This document shows, in pieces, positions 33,525 through 46,350 of a DNA stretch of 64,000 bases (its first letter is position 1; the number at the start of each line of letters is the position of its first letter). The stretch lies in contig CM030364.1 of NCBI GenBank assembly GCA_017893485.1, positions 45,808,754 to 45,872,753 on the forward strand, in the 5' to 3' direction. The position numbers and the translations under genes are program-made. The DNA is from Hemerocallis citrina. Its lineage: Eukaryota; Streptophyta; Magnoliopsida; Asparagales; Asphodelaceae. The notes below the pieces were generated by a model, which worked only from the letters and a program-made list of their open reading frames with translations, ran no database searches and had not been told where the DNA came from.

Positions 33525-34187
33525 TGTGATGAGTAAAGGGAGATCTCAGGTTCGAGGCCAGATTACGTCTTATTATTTACTATATTAAAAATAATAATTA
33601 AAACGTGCATCGCACTTGCATATTACTATTTAATATATAATAATCTACTATTTTAATGGGAGATAAGTTGGGTTTTGTGACCAAACAAACCCTAACTTTG
33701 TAACCAAACAAATCTGTGCAATACACATCCAAACTATATCCAACAAATATAAGCGTGCACCGCACGTATAGCTCAAATCAAAACATTTAAATATAAATTA
33801 TTTCTTTTCTTATTCAATATATATTCATTTGATGAATATACTTTTTTAAAAGTACATCGCACGTACATTATATTAGTAATATTATAATGAGAGAGTTGCG
33901 GTTGTCATTTGTAGATATTCAACCATCTAATCTTAACCATTCATTTTTAAGTGGGAGTTATATTAACCATTCATTTATTACCATAATACCCTCAAAGTTC
34001 AAATTTATTTACAACATAATTACTTACGAAAGTGTCACTCATATAAAATAAAAGTTTGTGCCACTAGGGGTAATTTGCAAAGAGTATGTATCAGTAAATG
34101 GAGGAGACCAGCTTACATCTTATTATTTACTTTATAATTTTTTTTAAAAAAATAATTAGAATGTGCATTGCACATGCAAGTTCCTAG

Positions 34188-35567
34188 TTCTAATAATTTG
34201 GGTGGTCATTGTTTTTCCCGAGAAAATGGGTCAAACTATTGAACTCCCCCGAATAGAAAGTGAGATCTGAATCACCTAAGAAAACCTGAAAATAGCCAGT
34301 TGTCTTGTTGTTGGGATTCACGAGCCTCTCTCCCGAATCTCATGTGTGGGAACGGCACAATGCTAGTACATCAGGTGTTTAATTGATAATATTTTTGTAA
34401 TTTGCATAAGGTGGTACTCTTTTTCTTACGGGTTTTTAACGAGGCCACCAATAATTGTTCAATATCATATTCATCAACTTCATTAAACATCTCAACACTC
34501 AACACCGCTTAAACTTCTTGATTTATCAAGAATGAAATTTGATCATGGCTTACCGAACAATATATCTTCATACAATGTTCTCTTTTACCTTCTATTCTCC
34601 TCAACATCTTCTGTCTGGTGCACAATATGAACCCTTCCTTGATTGCCTCTTTTACAATTGTAACATTCAGCATACAATTCTCACCTTTCCAAATTCGACT
34701 TTTTTCATTTCGTTTCTAAAATTCCCCCATCCAAAACCCGCGAACCATCTTGCCTGAAACCTGCAGACCCCTGCACATTATCTCTGCTACTCGTGAATCG
34801 CATGCCCAGTCGACTGTCCTTTGCTCTAAATAACAAGATATCCATATAAGGGTTCGCAGTGGGGGACACGACTACGAGGGTTCAGGTTCAGGTAGTGCAT
34901 GACCCGTACCGATAGGACCCGATACCAGCTCTACTAACTACACTTGCAGATTTGTTTGCTTTTACTCTGATGCAACGACGACAAAAATAGTTTTTATTTA
35001 TTTTTTTATTTTTAATTTATTTGTAAATGTGTTCGTGCATGATTTCCTCCTGAAGTCGGTTGCGTACACCTTGAAACACATGAGGATGAGACCTCTGAAC
35101 TATTTATCGAGTGCCAAGCAAACGACCAAGGTAATTAGTTGACACCTGGTTATCAAAGGACGAATATCATTCAAAGGCATTCGTAAGCAGAATTACATCT
35201 AACAACATATATTCTCCTATATATATATGAATATTCTATCATCATTAGGTAAAGATTTCTTGGCAATTTTTTTTGGATAATTGAGTCTTCTTATTTTATT
35301 TTTTTATTAAAGAAAGAGTCAATTTTTATTGTTGTTTAATGAACGTGATGAACTTTTGCTGAGAAAAATGTATGGGAACCATAGTGAATCAAATCATCTT
35401 TTTAAAGGGTGAACGAAGTACGTAAGAGATTGGTTACCAAAACATTCAAACATGTGTGTTTTCTTATTTGAATCAAACAAATATTACATATATAATCAAA
35501 CAATACGTATATAATAATCAAACAATACATACATATACATAAATTAGTAAGTTACGGAATAGTGTTT
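34188..35567. other. GLP downstream flank, copy B
   Basis: Nearly identical to 10496-11874. No gene is recognised; the 72-codon frame at 34539-34757 equals that at 10847-11065. Confidence 0.6.
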
Positions 35568-36327
35568 CTAGTTGTTGCCCATTGAGAACTGAGCCTGGAG
35601 CCTGTCCACTGTCGTCTTATTCAGCTGGAAGGCCTTAGCAAGAACATCGTCTGAAATAGGAGGCATCGATCCGAATACAGTATTGGCTACCATGACAACT
35701 CCTGGATTTTGACTACTGAGGCCTGAAAGCGTTACTGCATTCACATGACCAGGATTATATTGAAAATGAATCAGTCCTTGTGGGAACACAAACACATCAC
35801 CCTTGTTAAGGACCTTAGTGAAGAGCTTAGAATTTGAAGAAACAAAGCCTACATATATCGAGCCTTCTAACACAGTTAGGATCTCGGTTGCTCGTGGGTG
35901 GTAATGAGGTGCGATCAACCCATAAGGTAAAAAGTCAATTCGAGCCAAAGAGATGCCAAGAGTGTTGAGGCCTGGAATTTGAGCTGCACTGACTAGAGTT
36001 ACACCAGCACCAAGTGGATTACTTGTGTTGGCCGGCTTGTCAAGGCCAGTCATGAAGAAATCATTAGCTGTTGCAAGCTTTGGGTCCTTGCACACTAGTC
36101 CGTTGACAAATACTGCAGTAATATTACAAGTAGAAATCAAATGTAAGGTATTGATTAGCAAACAATTATATATCTTTATAGAAAGCGTGTGGTATAAAAA
36201 TATCGTGTAAAATACCAGAGGAAGTATTATCGGCTACGCAGAAGTCTTGCAGAGAGCTGGGATCAGAAGCAGTTGTGAGAGAGGTGGTGAGTGCGAGGAG
36301 CGCAAGAAACAGAATACGGGCAGCCAT
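35568..36327 (-). CDS. Germin-like protein (secreted cupin), copy B
   Basis: Exons 36327-36216 and 36112-35568 around a 103-bp intron encode 218 residues. The only amino-acid difference I find from copy A is Thr instead of Asn at position 88; a second change (codon 9) is silent. The signal peptide, Cys30/Cys45 pair, metal ligands His107, His109, Glu114, His153, KGD triplet and glycosylation sites are all kept. The start, splice sites and stop match copy A, and the TATA box lies 89 bp upstream of the ATG. Both copies look functional. Differences in expression could come from the upstream flanks, which diverge completely beyond 36725. Confidence 0.93.
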
Positions 36328-36415
36328 TTCTGTATAGGGGGAGATATGTAGTTAATTTGAGTTCAGAGAGGACTAGATTAAAGGATGGATTCTAATGGAG
36401 GATAATTAAGATGGG

Positions 36416-36423
36416 TATATATA
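36416..36423 (-). promoter_or_regulatory. TATA box of GLP copy B
   Basis: TATATATA, 89 bp upstream of the ATG at 36327; counterpart of 12720-12727. A 6-bp insertion separates it slightly further from the gene than in copy A. Confidence 0.65.
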
Positions 36424-37110
36424 GTTGGCAGTGTAGTGAATGTGGGATGTAAGAAGTTTTAAATTGTCGTTGAAGTGCTTTGAAATGGTCAGGCCCTTGT
36501 TCAAGTAGAAGAAGTCTCCACGAGTGTGGGTGGTGGTATATATTTAATAGTTTACATCTTACTTTCCCATCTTTCATATACTAAATATATTTTTGATGAA
36601 TTTTCCGTTTCTGGAAGTTGCGACGAGATCAGTAAGACAAGGTAAGATTTGATTGTGGACTAAGATATTGTTGAATAGTAGGAAAATATGCAGATACTGA
36701 GTATGATTGATGTCACCGATGATGGTAGGTAGCTAGAAAAACAACTCATTATTGTATCATGAAATATGACTATCTATGAACCTTTTTAAATAAATTCATC
36801 GATCACACAACCAGCTTCCTTTTTCAAATATGTTTGTAAGAGTTCTACAGTAGAGTGGGCTTCCACACAATTTGCTTATTCAACATAGCGAGGCTAGGTA
36901 GATTTAATTCATATTTCATATGTATTGAGCAAAAAATCGTAATATTTTTGTTCGGTCATATAGTCCATAAATGTAATTGTAAGTTGAAAATAACCGAAAA
37001 AAATATCGTCTTTCTCCTCCTAGATATAGTAAAATATGTAAAATGCCAACATTCTATTTGTATTTGTACTGCTATATAATAGAAGATGGGGTGTGTATGT
37101 GTGTGTGTGT
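36424..37110. other. GLP upstream region, copy B
   Basis: The first 300 bp match copy A. From 36725 the sequence is unique to this copy, AT-rich, without a credible gene, and ends in a (GT)n run near 37093-37110. Confidence 0.5.
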
Positions 37111-37119
37111 TTTTTCTGT

Positions 37120-37330
37120 TTTTCTTGTAAATGTCTCAAAGTAATAAGTTGATCATCTTTGAAAAACTTTAATTTATTGTCATTCCTTTTAATATTCATT
37201 TGCACAGCCTGACGGACAAAATCAATGAACTTTTCAATTATGGCGAGCTCCCCTCTCGTCCATAATTTCCTCAAACATTTGTACAGTAGGTCCCCATCTG
37301 CAATCACCTGGGCGAGAGGATGGTCACTGC
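37120..37330 (-). pseudogene. Unidentified coding-like fragment
   Basis: Minus-strand frame of about 75 codons: HPLAQVIADGDLLYKCLRK, then LWTRGELAIIEKFIDFVRQ, ending in a Lys/Gln-rich stretch (LRHLQEKQKK) before a GT repeat. Composition looks protein-like, with an upstream AATTAG that could be an acceptor. Copy A keeps only the first part (13285-13360), cut by a truncated LTR. I do not recognise the family. It may be a captured or decayed exon, or chance. Confidence 0.3.
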
Positions 37331-38481
37331 TCCCCTAATTGCCATTAGCCAAAGTATAACTAGATACGCCTCCATGCTCGTATCCTGTTTTGGAGATTTA
37401 GTTACATGATCTATGACTACTGGGTACCAGAATTAATGAACTTTCCTCCAAAAGTTTATCTATGACTAATATCAGTTTTGGCTCTTCCACTCACTAATAA
37501 CAATTTATATGGTAGTTTCTGTGTAACATACCATGATACTTGTGGTTTTGTTCGCTTTTATTACTTTGTTGCACTACGGATAACAATTGTTCTTGCTTGT
37601 ATTCCTCTTCTTTGTTGCACTACGGATAACAAAATGACCTGAATGATTTATATGACACATGTTTATAAAAAACAATAATCATTCAAAGAACATTGTAAGC
37701 AGAATTGCACCAGGCAAATTGCAGGCCATAGCCCTACCTTTACAAGAGGGTCAGGGTAGGATTTTTTAAGGGCCGGGTCAAGATACCCAACCCATTATCA
37801 TATGCCTGGAGGCACAGATAAGATAATATGCCTCGAGGCACAAATTATATCATACGAAATATTCAGGGGGTGTTTGGATTTTACGTTTTTAGGGTGCAAT
37901 GCAAATGTGGAAAAAATTCCATTTCCCGACTTGTGCAATTGTCAAAAGAAATTCACACATTTTTTTGCAGAATTGAACCGGGGGGGGGGGGGGGGGTTCT
38001 ATAGCCAATTTTGAAAAGAAGTATGTTATAAATTGTAGCTCATTATGAGCTACAGTATCTGACATACTCTGTTACAAATTTGCTTAGGTGATTATGGGGG
38101 CCAATGCGCTATAATCTTTTTCTTTACAACTTTACAATCTTTTTCTTTACAACTTTACGTGACACAATATTGTTGAAGGTTTTTATAAGCTACTCTACAA
38201 TAACCTCCAATAGTAAAGAAAAAATTGTGGGTGTAACATTATTCTTGCAAATAAGTTGTAATCAAATTTTTTCTGCATTTGCTTTGGATTTACCCAAGAT
38301 TTTTGGAATCCATTTATTTCTCTCAACATTGGCATGCTTTGGTTTTAGCGCATTTCGTGTAACAAGCTTATATGGTCCTGGAATATGGGTGTCCGATTCT
38401 TATGGACTAACATGAAGAGTACAATTTGTAAGTCCAGCCTGGGGCTCAAAAGGTTTTGATCATTTTGTTCGGGGAGGAATC
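37331..38481. other. Older GLP-locus flank copy, then unassigned sequence
   Basis: To 37597 it pairs with copy A. A 25-bp string (TTTGTTGCACTACGGATAAC plus AA) occurs twice (about 37565 and 37613). Bases 37650-38060 are a diverged third copy of 7965-8330, interrupted by a 16-G run (about 37981-37996). Bases 38100-38150 hold two copies of TCTTTTTCTTTACAACTTTA. No gene is seen. Confidence 0.5.
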
Positions 38482-40279
38482 TGTAACGCCCCCAAACCAT
38501 AACAACCATTGCAACAACATGATAATTATACAATCCCATGAAAATAAATTCCATCAATAAAAAAGTAACTGAAATGGTAAACAAAAAATATATAATTCAA
38601 TACAAGAATGATTAAATCTTTCAAGCAAGAAGTCTCATTACAACTCCAACGCACAAAAATAACTTTGAAACAAGGTTCGAAATCCAATCTAGCTTGTCAC
38701 TCTCTACAATAATTTATTCTCAAAAGATATAAGCTTCCAGGCTCCTTCATTCCTTACAACCACCCGGTCTTGATGCACAAATCTGAAAAGATTTATAAAC
38801 AACAAAATGAGTTGATGCCTAGTAGTAATTGAATAAATATAACAAGTAGCCGGCAGTCAATAATATGCCGCATTAATAATTAAACATATTAATGCACAAC
38901 CATAAGCCAATATAAATAGTAGCAAAGAATATCTAGAATGCAAAGGATTTAGGTACCCCCCCTCATGCGATCAACACTTACTACTCCGATTGACAAAGTA
39001 TACACCACTACAGTCCATGGCAGGACAATTTATTGCGCAAAATGAATCATCACTCATAGAGTGGACACATGAGAGTCCATAGGGATTACTTAAATACTTA
39101 AATTTAAGACTCATATACCGGTATACTACTTGGATGCATGACATATGAGCAACACAGCTATAGATATGCTAATAACTTAAAATAGTCATCTCTCATTATT
39201 TCACAACGTCATAAGACCATTCATGTATATACATCATTACTCAAACTATGTAAAATAATTCATAAATTTATAGTTAAAACCATCAGTCCATAGATATTAC
39301 TAACCACAATCCACATACACATAACAAATCGCTCATATATCACAATTCCATATTCTTACAATCACAGCACAATATTTTAATCTTAATTTAATAGTTGCAC
39401 ATCATCACATCACATCACATAAAATAATCTCGAAATACACACAATATAACAATATTACAAAACAATAAATATTATATAAATTGCATTCTACGAGGTATAG
39501 ATTTTCAATTACTTACCGCAGCTGGCAAAATAATAATCAGCTACATGCTCTCCAAACGATACCTCAATTCCAATCTTCTCTTATTATAAGATAATCATGA
39601 TTTAAATAAAGAAGTCAATTCATTCGTAAAGGCAAAGTACATGCATACACAATTATTTAGAATTGTTTCTTCCCCTCACCAAATAAAATTGAAATGATAT
39701 TTACCATCATTGTACTGCAATTATTTTCAATATTATTTTCCATGTTTCAGTAATTTGTCCTCAAATAAATCTCAACTTCAAGATGCATTATGTGATAAAG
39801 ATGAAGATGATGTTTTCATTCAAAGGGGATAACTCCTCTTTATCATTCATCTATACTAAGTGTGTTGGGATTTGTGCATCCAATACACGATATACAAGAG
39901 TTTGAAGAACATTGTTATAATTAATCAACAAAGAAATGATGCATACACTATTCTCCAATTAACTATAATTATTTAGAGTTTCACAATTTTATCAACCTAG
40001 CAATTTCTAGGGTCTAATAAGAAACTAATAACATACATGAATTACTATTAGGAAAGTTGTCTTTGATTTTCCCTTTAGCTTCCCTTTCTCTCTCTTTTCT
40101 TTTTTTAATAGATGTGGCGGGCGGCCAAAATGAAAAGAATGAAAGAGATCATGAGAAGAAAGAAACGGAAACCAAACCCTTTTTTTCTTTATTTTTTCAC
40201 TTTTACAAAATAGCCCTTGATAATAAATATATTGCACAACACCTATATTAATTATTATTAACATATCAGAGATATTACA
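38482..40279 (-). repeat. 3' LTR of the Tekay-type element (1798 bp)
   Basis: Minus strand starts TGTAATATCTCTG and ends GGGGGCGTTACA, with the polypurine tract TTAGGGGGGGG...TAGAA (40303-40280) directly upstream. The short frames inside (40025-40264 on either strand) have no domain. The partner LTR is outside the window. Confidence 0.85.
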
Positions 40280-40344
40280 TTCTACCCCCCCCCCCCCCCT
40301 AATGAAAGTTTTGTCCTCAAAACTTAAAATATATCCGAATTGTT

Positions 40345-40969
40345 GAATAGTTCGGGATATTTTTCCTTCATCTCCTCCTCATGTTCCCAAGTTGCCTCTT
40401 GCAATAAGTGATTACTCCACAATACTTTCACTAAGCATATAGTGTTCAAACTCAGTGTTTGTTCCTTTCAGTCGAGGATTTTGAATTAGTTTTTCTATGT
40501 AAGATAAGTCCTCTGAAATCCAAAGGAGCTCATAACTCAAGGCATAATTTGGATTTGGAACGTACTTTCTCAGCACGAATAGATGAAACACATTATGTAC
40601 CCTCGACAATTTTGGAGACAAGGCCACTCTATATGCCACAGTTCCTACCATTTCTAAAATTTCAAAAGAGCCAATGTATCAAGGACTCAACTTCTCGCTC
40701 TTCCCGAAATGCATAATGCCCTTAGAAGGAGATACTTTGAGAAACACATGATCGTCTACTTTTAATTGCAGTTCCCTCCTTCGATTATCTACATAACTCT
40801 TCTGTCTGCTTTGAGCTATCAATAATCGATCGAATCAGCCATATCTTTTCAGTGGTGAATTTGCACCAACTCCGGGCCAAGTAACCTTGTTTTTCCCACT
40901 TCCTCCCAACAAATGGAGACCTGCATTTTCTACCATAAAGTGCCTTGTAAGGTGTCATGCCAATGCTAG
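40345..40969 (-). pseudogene. Tekay integrase C-terminus and chromodomain
   Basis: The 5' part reads SIGMTPYKALYGRKCRSP and LTTEKIWLIR-like sequence. After frameshifts come VGTVAYRVALSPKLSRVHNV, FHLFVLRKYVPNPNYALSY, and VKVLWSNHLLQEATWEHEEE with MKEKYPELF, a clear chromodomain. The frame is joined to the 59733 fragment across the nested insertion (…YHP-S / S-IGM…), which the 5-bp TSD duplicates. In active elements this domain guides integration to chromatin. Confidence 0.85.
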
Positions 40970-43649
40970 TGTCATGCCCCGCTTTCCAAAATACAAGAAT
41001 ACGAGTCCATGACAAAGGCCCAGCGAATGGTGCGAATACACCATTCATAAACTATACAGGCAACTCAACAACAAGATAACAGAATAAACCACGCATGCAT
41101 GTAAAATCACAATATAATAATGAAAGTTCATGACATAGTCCATAACATAACCAACAACTGGAAAATATAAATAGTTACCGGATCAAACAAGCCCGGATTA
41201 CAATAAAGAGTGGCATGAAATAAACATAAACTAAAGATAACATGATAAACAATAAGGCTAAAACACTTAATCAGCGACACCTTCTGGTAACTTTCCATTC
41301 GGACCTGCAAGTACATTATTATAAAAAGAAGAGAAAAAGAAAAGACAAGGAGACGCCCGTTAATACAAGTCACGGGCTACAAGCGGTACAAGCTAAGGAA
41401 AATAGGTTCAAAACAAATCAAAAGAAAAACAGGAAAAGATAGCAAGGAATCGAGAGTCATGAAATAGGAGAAATGCAATATGTAAACATGATATGAACAA
41501 GTGGCATGTAAACAAGTAATCAAGTAAACGAGTATCAAGTCAATATGAACATGTAATATGTAATTGGATCATACAGGTGCACGTGTTAATCTTATGTCTA
41601 ATATTTGATTCTATCTAGGTAGCACTTCATGCATCCATCTTTTTAATACATGGTTGCTACATACAATCAGTTACGTTTAGACCTAGTGGTGGGTTTTATA
41701 GGTCACGTACTCGGAAAAATATGTACATTCAATATTGTATCGAGATACGTGCAATGTGGAACATGTAGAGTGTGAACTTGTAACGTGAACATGTAAACTT
41801 GTAATTTGCAAACTTGCAACTTGTAAACTTACAGCTTGCATCGGAAAACTACGAGCTCCCGTCCGAGTACGCTCTTCTATATTGTCCACTACTTAAATCT
41901 TTTCTTTATACCCTGGCTTGTTACTTTTATTAATTTTGTTAACATGATCATAATGCAATGAGAACGATGTCAAGATATGAACAGGGAACATCTAGGAATA
42001 ATGCATGAAATATGTTCTAAGTCATGATATGCAAAACATGCAGTTTAAAATGTCATACTTGGGTCGAATTTTTATTACCAGTCTGGGTCAATAGTATTTT
42101 CGGGTTATATAAAAAAATGATGCAACTACAAAGTGATTGATTACATGTATAAAACTTAACCAAGTATAAAAAAAGATATTACAACAACATTCAGACTATT
42201 ATCATGGGTAAAATAATCATTCACACTATTATGTATAACCCTAATAGTACATATGTTTGTATCATCATGTTCATGTAATGCATATGGCATCAAGGTATTC
42301 GCGATCATGTGCGAATACGGGATCGATAAATTTTGTATAGCAACATATTTCAATTCGACTTATGAATGCGAATTAGGGACAAAAAATATACTTGCGGTAT
42401 TTATGCAAAGAAGCTTGTACTAGAACAAACAAATTTGTACAAGAGATACTTGCCTGATTTGACGATTCAAAAATAGAATAACCGGCGAACTTCCAAAATC
42501 ACGTGCGAAATACGTGCAAAGAGCAGCGAAGAAACAACCAGCAAAGCAAAAGAAATAGTAACTCAGCGGAGACCCACACACTGGATCGGGACCGAACAGC
42601 AAATAGCCAACCAGGATCTGTTGTGCCAAAACACGGGACAGCGAACACAGCCAATGAAAGATCTTCCTCACACTGGATCGGCACAAATAGTGAACAGCAG
42701 AAGGGGATCCGTTGTGCACCGAACACAGAACAGCGAGTCCACCCAGTGGGGCTCCGTCTTCTTCCTTGGCAAGGAAAGAGAGAGAGAGCGCGACGCGAGC
42801 AACTCTCCGACGACTGCGACGGCACTGCGGCGGGACGGGACGGTGGCGCTGTGATCGGGAAGCGACGAGACAACGAGTGCGACGGCGAGCACTCCGACGT
42901 CGAGAGCTCTGTTTCGCTTCCAAAATAGGGGAGACAGAACTGGCGACTTGGGGCTTGAACGGCGATGACGATAGCGATGAGGGGGGGTTCGCCGGAGGTT
43001 GCGGGGGTGCACGGAGGCGCGAAGATGAGGTGGTGATGGGTCTGGTGGGATGAAGAGAGCATTAAGCGACGAGAGAGGAGTCAATGGCGGCTAGGAGGTG
43101 ACGGTGAAGAGGAGTGGGTTGGGGTTGGTTTTGGTTGAAGACGAAATGGAGAGAGGAAGTGAGCGGGAGGGAGGAGGAAGATGAAGTTGGGGTTTGGGTT
43201 TTGTTTCGAAACAGAAGGAGGAGAGAAGAGAGGTAGGAGAGAGAGAGAGATAGGGGGAGGGATTAAATTAAAATAAATGTATATAGTAATGTAATAATAA
43301 GGAGGAAAGTTATTGAGAGGATGGGGTTACGGGAATGCTGATTATTAGGGATATTAATTTTGGGGGTTACAGGATCTGGGGGTGATTAGGAGAGATTCTT
43401 GGGATTGATTGTTGGAGTAGAATTTGATCTGGTCAACACGCAAATAGAAGGGGAATCAGGTTATGGGTATTGGGTTTAGAGTTGGCTAGAATCCAATAAG
43501 AGACAGATATGGGTTTGGGTTAAAATCCAATAGGAGATGGGCTAAATTTTGGGCTTCAAATTAAATAGTTAATAATACAATGTAGATCAAATCAATGGCC
43601 TTTAATTTAAATAATTAGATAATATAATATAGATCAAAACCGGGCTTTA

Positions 43650-43776
43650 AAAAAATAATAATAATAACACTAATAATGAAAATACGAAAATTAATAATAA
43701 TGGTAGTAGCAATAATAGCACTACCAATAATAATAATAATAGTAATAACAATAATACTCACAATAATAATAATAAT
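43650..43776. repeat. (AAT)n-rich microsatellite, target of the Tat insertion
   Basis: Runs of AATAATAAT interrupted by other triplets; continues at 59430-59460 on the other side of the Tat element. The 5-bp TSD (ATAAT) is therefore low-complexity but consistent. Confidence 0.8.
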
Positions 43777-44368
43777 TGATATGGCTAAAAATGGGGTTAA
43801 ATCGGAACCGTCCAGATTGGGCACGAATCTTGAAGTTCAGGGGTAAAACGGTAATTTCACATACAGATGGGTCCGAAACGGGTACTGGGTCTCCTTCTCA
43901 CAGACCCAACACCCCGCAAACGGATCCACTCCAACTGGGTACGGGTCCCGACCCAAGACAAATCCAGATCACCAAGAGGAGAATCAGGGCCACTGATTTG
44001 ACTGAATCAACGGGCCTGATTTGCTCCCACCGGGAATCAGGGGTCAATTTCCCAAAACAGAATGGGAGGATTTTTCTCCTGACAGTTACGCAGGAAATCA
44101 GGCCCCTAATCATTCCCATGGCGACTATAAATACCTCCCCCCTACCACTGTGACCGGGTAATCACTTTTTTTCCACCTTAAAGCTCTTTCTTAATCACCA
44201 CTGATTACTGACAAGAGCGTTGGAGGGTGCATCGCCGGAATCAACCCCGGTGTATCGCACTTCCTTGCAAGTAGCGGCAGGAATCAGAAGGCTTGGACCA
44301 GCTGTTCAGGTTTCCTATGAACTCACAAATCTTATCTGTTTACCCCCACACCGAAATCAGCGGTAACA
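43777..44368 (+). repeat. 5' LTR of the Tat element
   Basis: 592 bp, TGATATGGCTAAAAATGG to CAGCGGTAACA. The core promoter TATAAATA is at 44126-44133. The 125-codon frame through it is not credited, though it is also open in the 3' LTR. Confidence 0.95.
44126..44133 (+). promoter_or_regulatory. LTR TATA box (Tat element)
   Basis: TATAAATA in GACTATAAATACCTCCCC; the same box is at 59187-59194 in the 3' LTR. It would start the genomic RNA. Confidence 0.75.
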
Positions 44369-44390
44369 GATTGGCACCGTCTGTGGAAAC
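44369..44390 (+). other. Putative primer binding site
   Basis: GATTGGCACCGTCTGTGGAA directly follows the 5' LTR; the TGGCACC start is complementary to a tRNA CCA end. The tRNA is not identified. Confidence 0.55.
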
Positions 44391-44441
44391 ACCACACGAA
44401 TAGCCTCAGCCTCTTCCTCTTCAACTAGCCCTTCTCCAACC

Positions 44442-46350
44442 ATGCCTCCCAAGAAGGTCAGATCTAGGGGGTCCAACCGCGGACCCAACCCCGCCGATCA
44501 GCAGGAGGAAGTCCCTGTCCACCCTGCTCCGCAGCCCGAACATCTTCCTCCCCTGGCCCAACAGGGCCAGCCTCCTCTTCCAAACCAACAACCCCCAAAT
44601 GGTCCTGCTGGTCAGAACCAGCGGAGGCAGAAGCAACCACTCCATCCGGACCATGTCTCAATTCACAATGCCTCCTCGGACTCTATGGCTTCCCATCACC
44701 CCCGAGCCTCCGATCTCCGCAACACCGTCCTGAATCGCCAAAAGGAAGAGGACCTTCGCAACCACCTAGATGAGAGGCGGGCCCGAGAGGGAGCCTCCCG
44801 CCAGCATCATGGTGAGCGATCTCTTCATCGCCGAGACGGTAGCAGGTCTCCGGACCGAAGGGGCCGGGCGGAATCTCCCGAGCGCCGTAGGAGGAGGCCA
44901 CATTCCCCCACGGATCGGCATCATCCGAGGAACAATGAGGCACCGATCACTCGTTCCGAGTTCCTACAGTTCCAGGGGACTGTCCTGCAGGCCCTCAACC
45001 TTCACCCCAACAACCACAATGCCCAGAGGGTTCCAACACCCCCACGGGTACCAAGTCCTCGCCACCGATCCAGAAGTCCTCTCCCGGCTCCCAGTTGCCA
45101 ACAGCACCCCTATAGTCCTCGTCGATCCCAGGACTATCGACGCCGCAGTCCCCGCTCCCCTTCCTATGAAGAAGAGTCCAGGGGATCGTATGATTACCAA
45201 CGGAGGGACGATGCCCTCTACCGTTGTCTCCACGAGATGGAGAGGCGCATCGGTCGCATGGAAAAAGAGGAGGAGTCGAGAGCAGGGACCATCCGCCCTA
45301 GCGGAACCCCCTTCTCTCGGACGATCATGGAGGCCCCCATACCGAGGGGTTTCAAACCTCCGCAGTTTGAAACGTACTCAGGGGAGTCCGACCCAGTTGA
45401 TCACGTCGAAAGCTTCAAGATCCTAATGCTGATCCATCAAGCTTCTGACGCCATGCTCTGCAAGACCTTCCCCGCCACCCTCAAGGGGTCGGCACGGGAA
45501 TGGTACTCCAGGCTCGCTCCCTCCTCCATCTTCTCGTTCGAGCAGTTCGAGACGCTTTTCATAACTCACCTTGTGAGTAGCAGGCGAACGGAGAAGACTA
45601 GCCTCTCCCTACTCCACCTCTGACAGGAGAGGGGAGAAAAGCTGAGGAATTATGTGAGGAGATTTACCGCGGAGGTCAGGTCAATAGCCACCCTCGACCA
45701 GTCCGTGGCGACCGCTGCGTTCCAGTCGAACGTCCTCAACTCCAACCTCCGGCCATCCCTTGCCAAGAAGCCCCCGCACAACTTCGCCGATCTTCTCTTA
45801 AGATGCGAGAAGTACATTCGGGCGGAAGAGGCCGAGTGCCTCCCAAATTTCGGAGGATCGGCCTCCGGATCGAAGAGGAAGGGGACAAAGGAGGAGGGTT
45901 CCAAGAAGCTGCAGAAGGACAACGGCGGCCAGTGTCGTCCTCCCCCTAGGTTCGAGAAGTTCACTCCCCTCACTACCAATGTCTCCACTATCCTGATGGA
46001 AGTGGAAAAGGAGGGGGTTATACCTCCAGCTCCGAGGATGAACACCCCGGCCAAGAGAAGGAACAAGGAGAAATGGTGCCGTTACCACCGGGACCACGGC
46101 CATGACACCAACGACTGCAGGGCATTGAAAAATGAGATCGAAGGCCTCATCCAGAGAGGGCAATTGGCCAAATTTGTTAAGGCAAATGATCGGGGAGACC
46201 GCACCACTCCCCCACCTCGGGGGGCTAACAAACGCTCCGAGCGGCGCGACGAGACCCCCGAGTTCGAGGAAGAACGAGTTCTACACCTCATTCACGGAGG
46301 CCCCATGGGGGGCTCCTCCAACTCCTCTCGGAAGGCCTTCGTCCGAGAGG
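44442..46350 (+). pseudogene. Tat gag
   Basis: Starts at the ATG at 44442 (MPPKKVRSRGSNRG). The N-terminal ~280 residues are rich in Pro/Arg/Ser/His (SPDRRGRAESPERRRRR), then the Retrotrans_gag domain (PIPRGFKPPQFETYSGESD, LKGSAREWYSRL). An in-frame TGA at 45621-45623 interrupts it; the same frame continues with GEKLRNYVRRFTAEV and LLRCEKYIRAEEAE. Near the C-terminus is the modified zinc knuckle CRYHRDHGHDTNDC. Gag forms the particle that packages element RNA. The TGA stands where the family has an arginine-like residue, so a CGA-to-TGA change is likely. Confidence 0.88.

Larger units (their letters stand above)
31172..34187 (+). mobile_element. Row of small Helitron-like elements, copy B
   Basis: Same three-unit row as 8901-10495, ending in CTAG at 34184-34187, but the first unit is interrupted by Helitron C (31423-33524) instead of the Harbinger MITE. 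Hairpins of the ACGTGCATCGCAC kind recur at about 33603 and 33850. The copies differ by several percent until about 34105, then become nearly identical. Confidence 0.65.

Noticed and set aside
42420..43084. Frames of 138-187 codons rich in Ser, Pro and Arg, on both strands
   Set aside because: GC-richer leader of a solo LTR; both strands are open over the same bases and no domain is seen.
43776..44153. 125-codon open frame in the 5' LTR, also open at 58837-59214
   Set aside because: It lies wholly in the LTR and crosses the TATA box; its conservation is just the LTR repeat, and no protein domain is visible.
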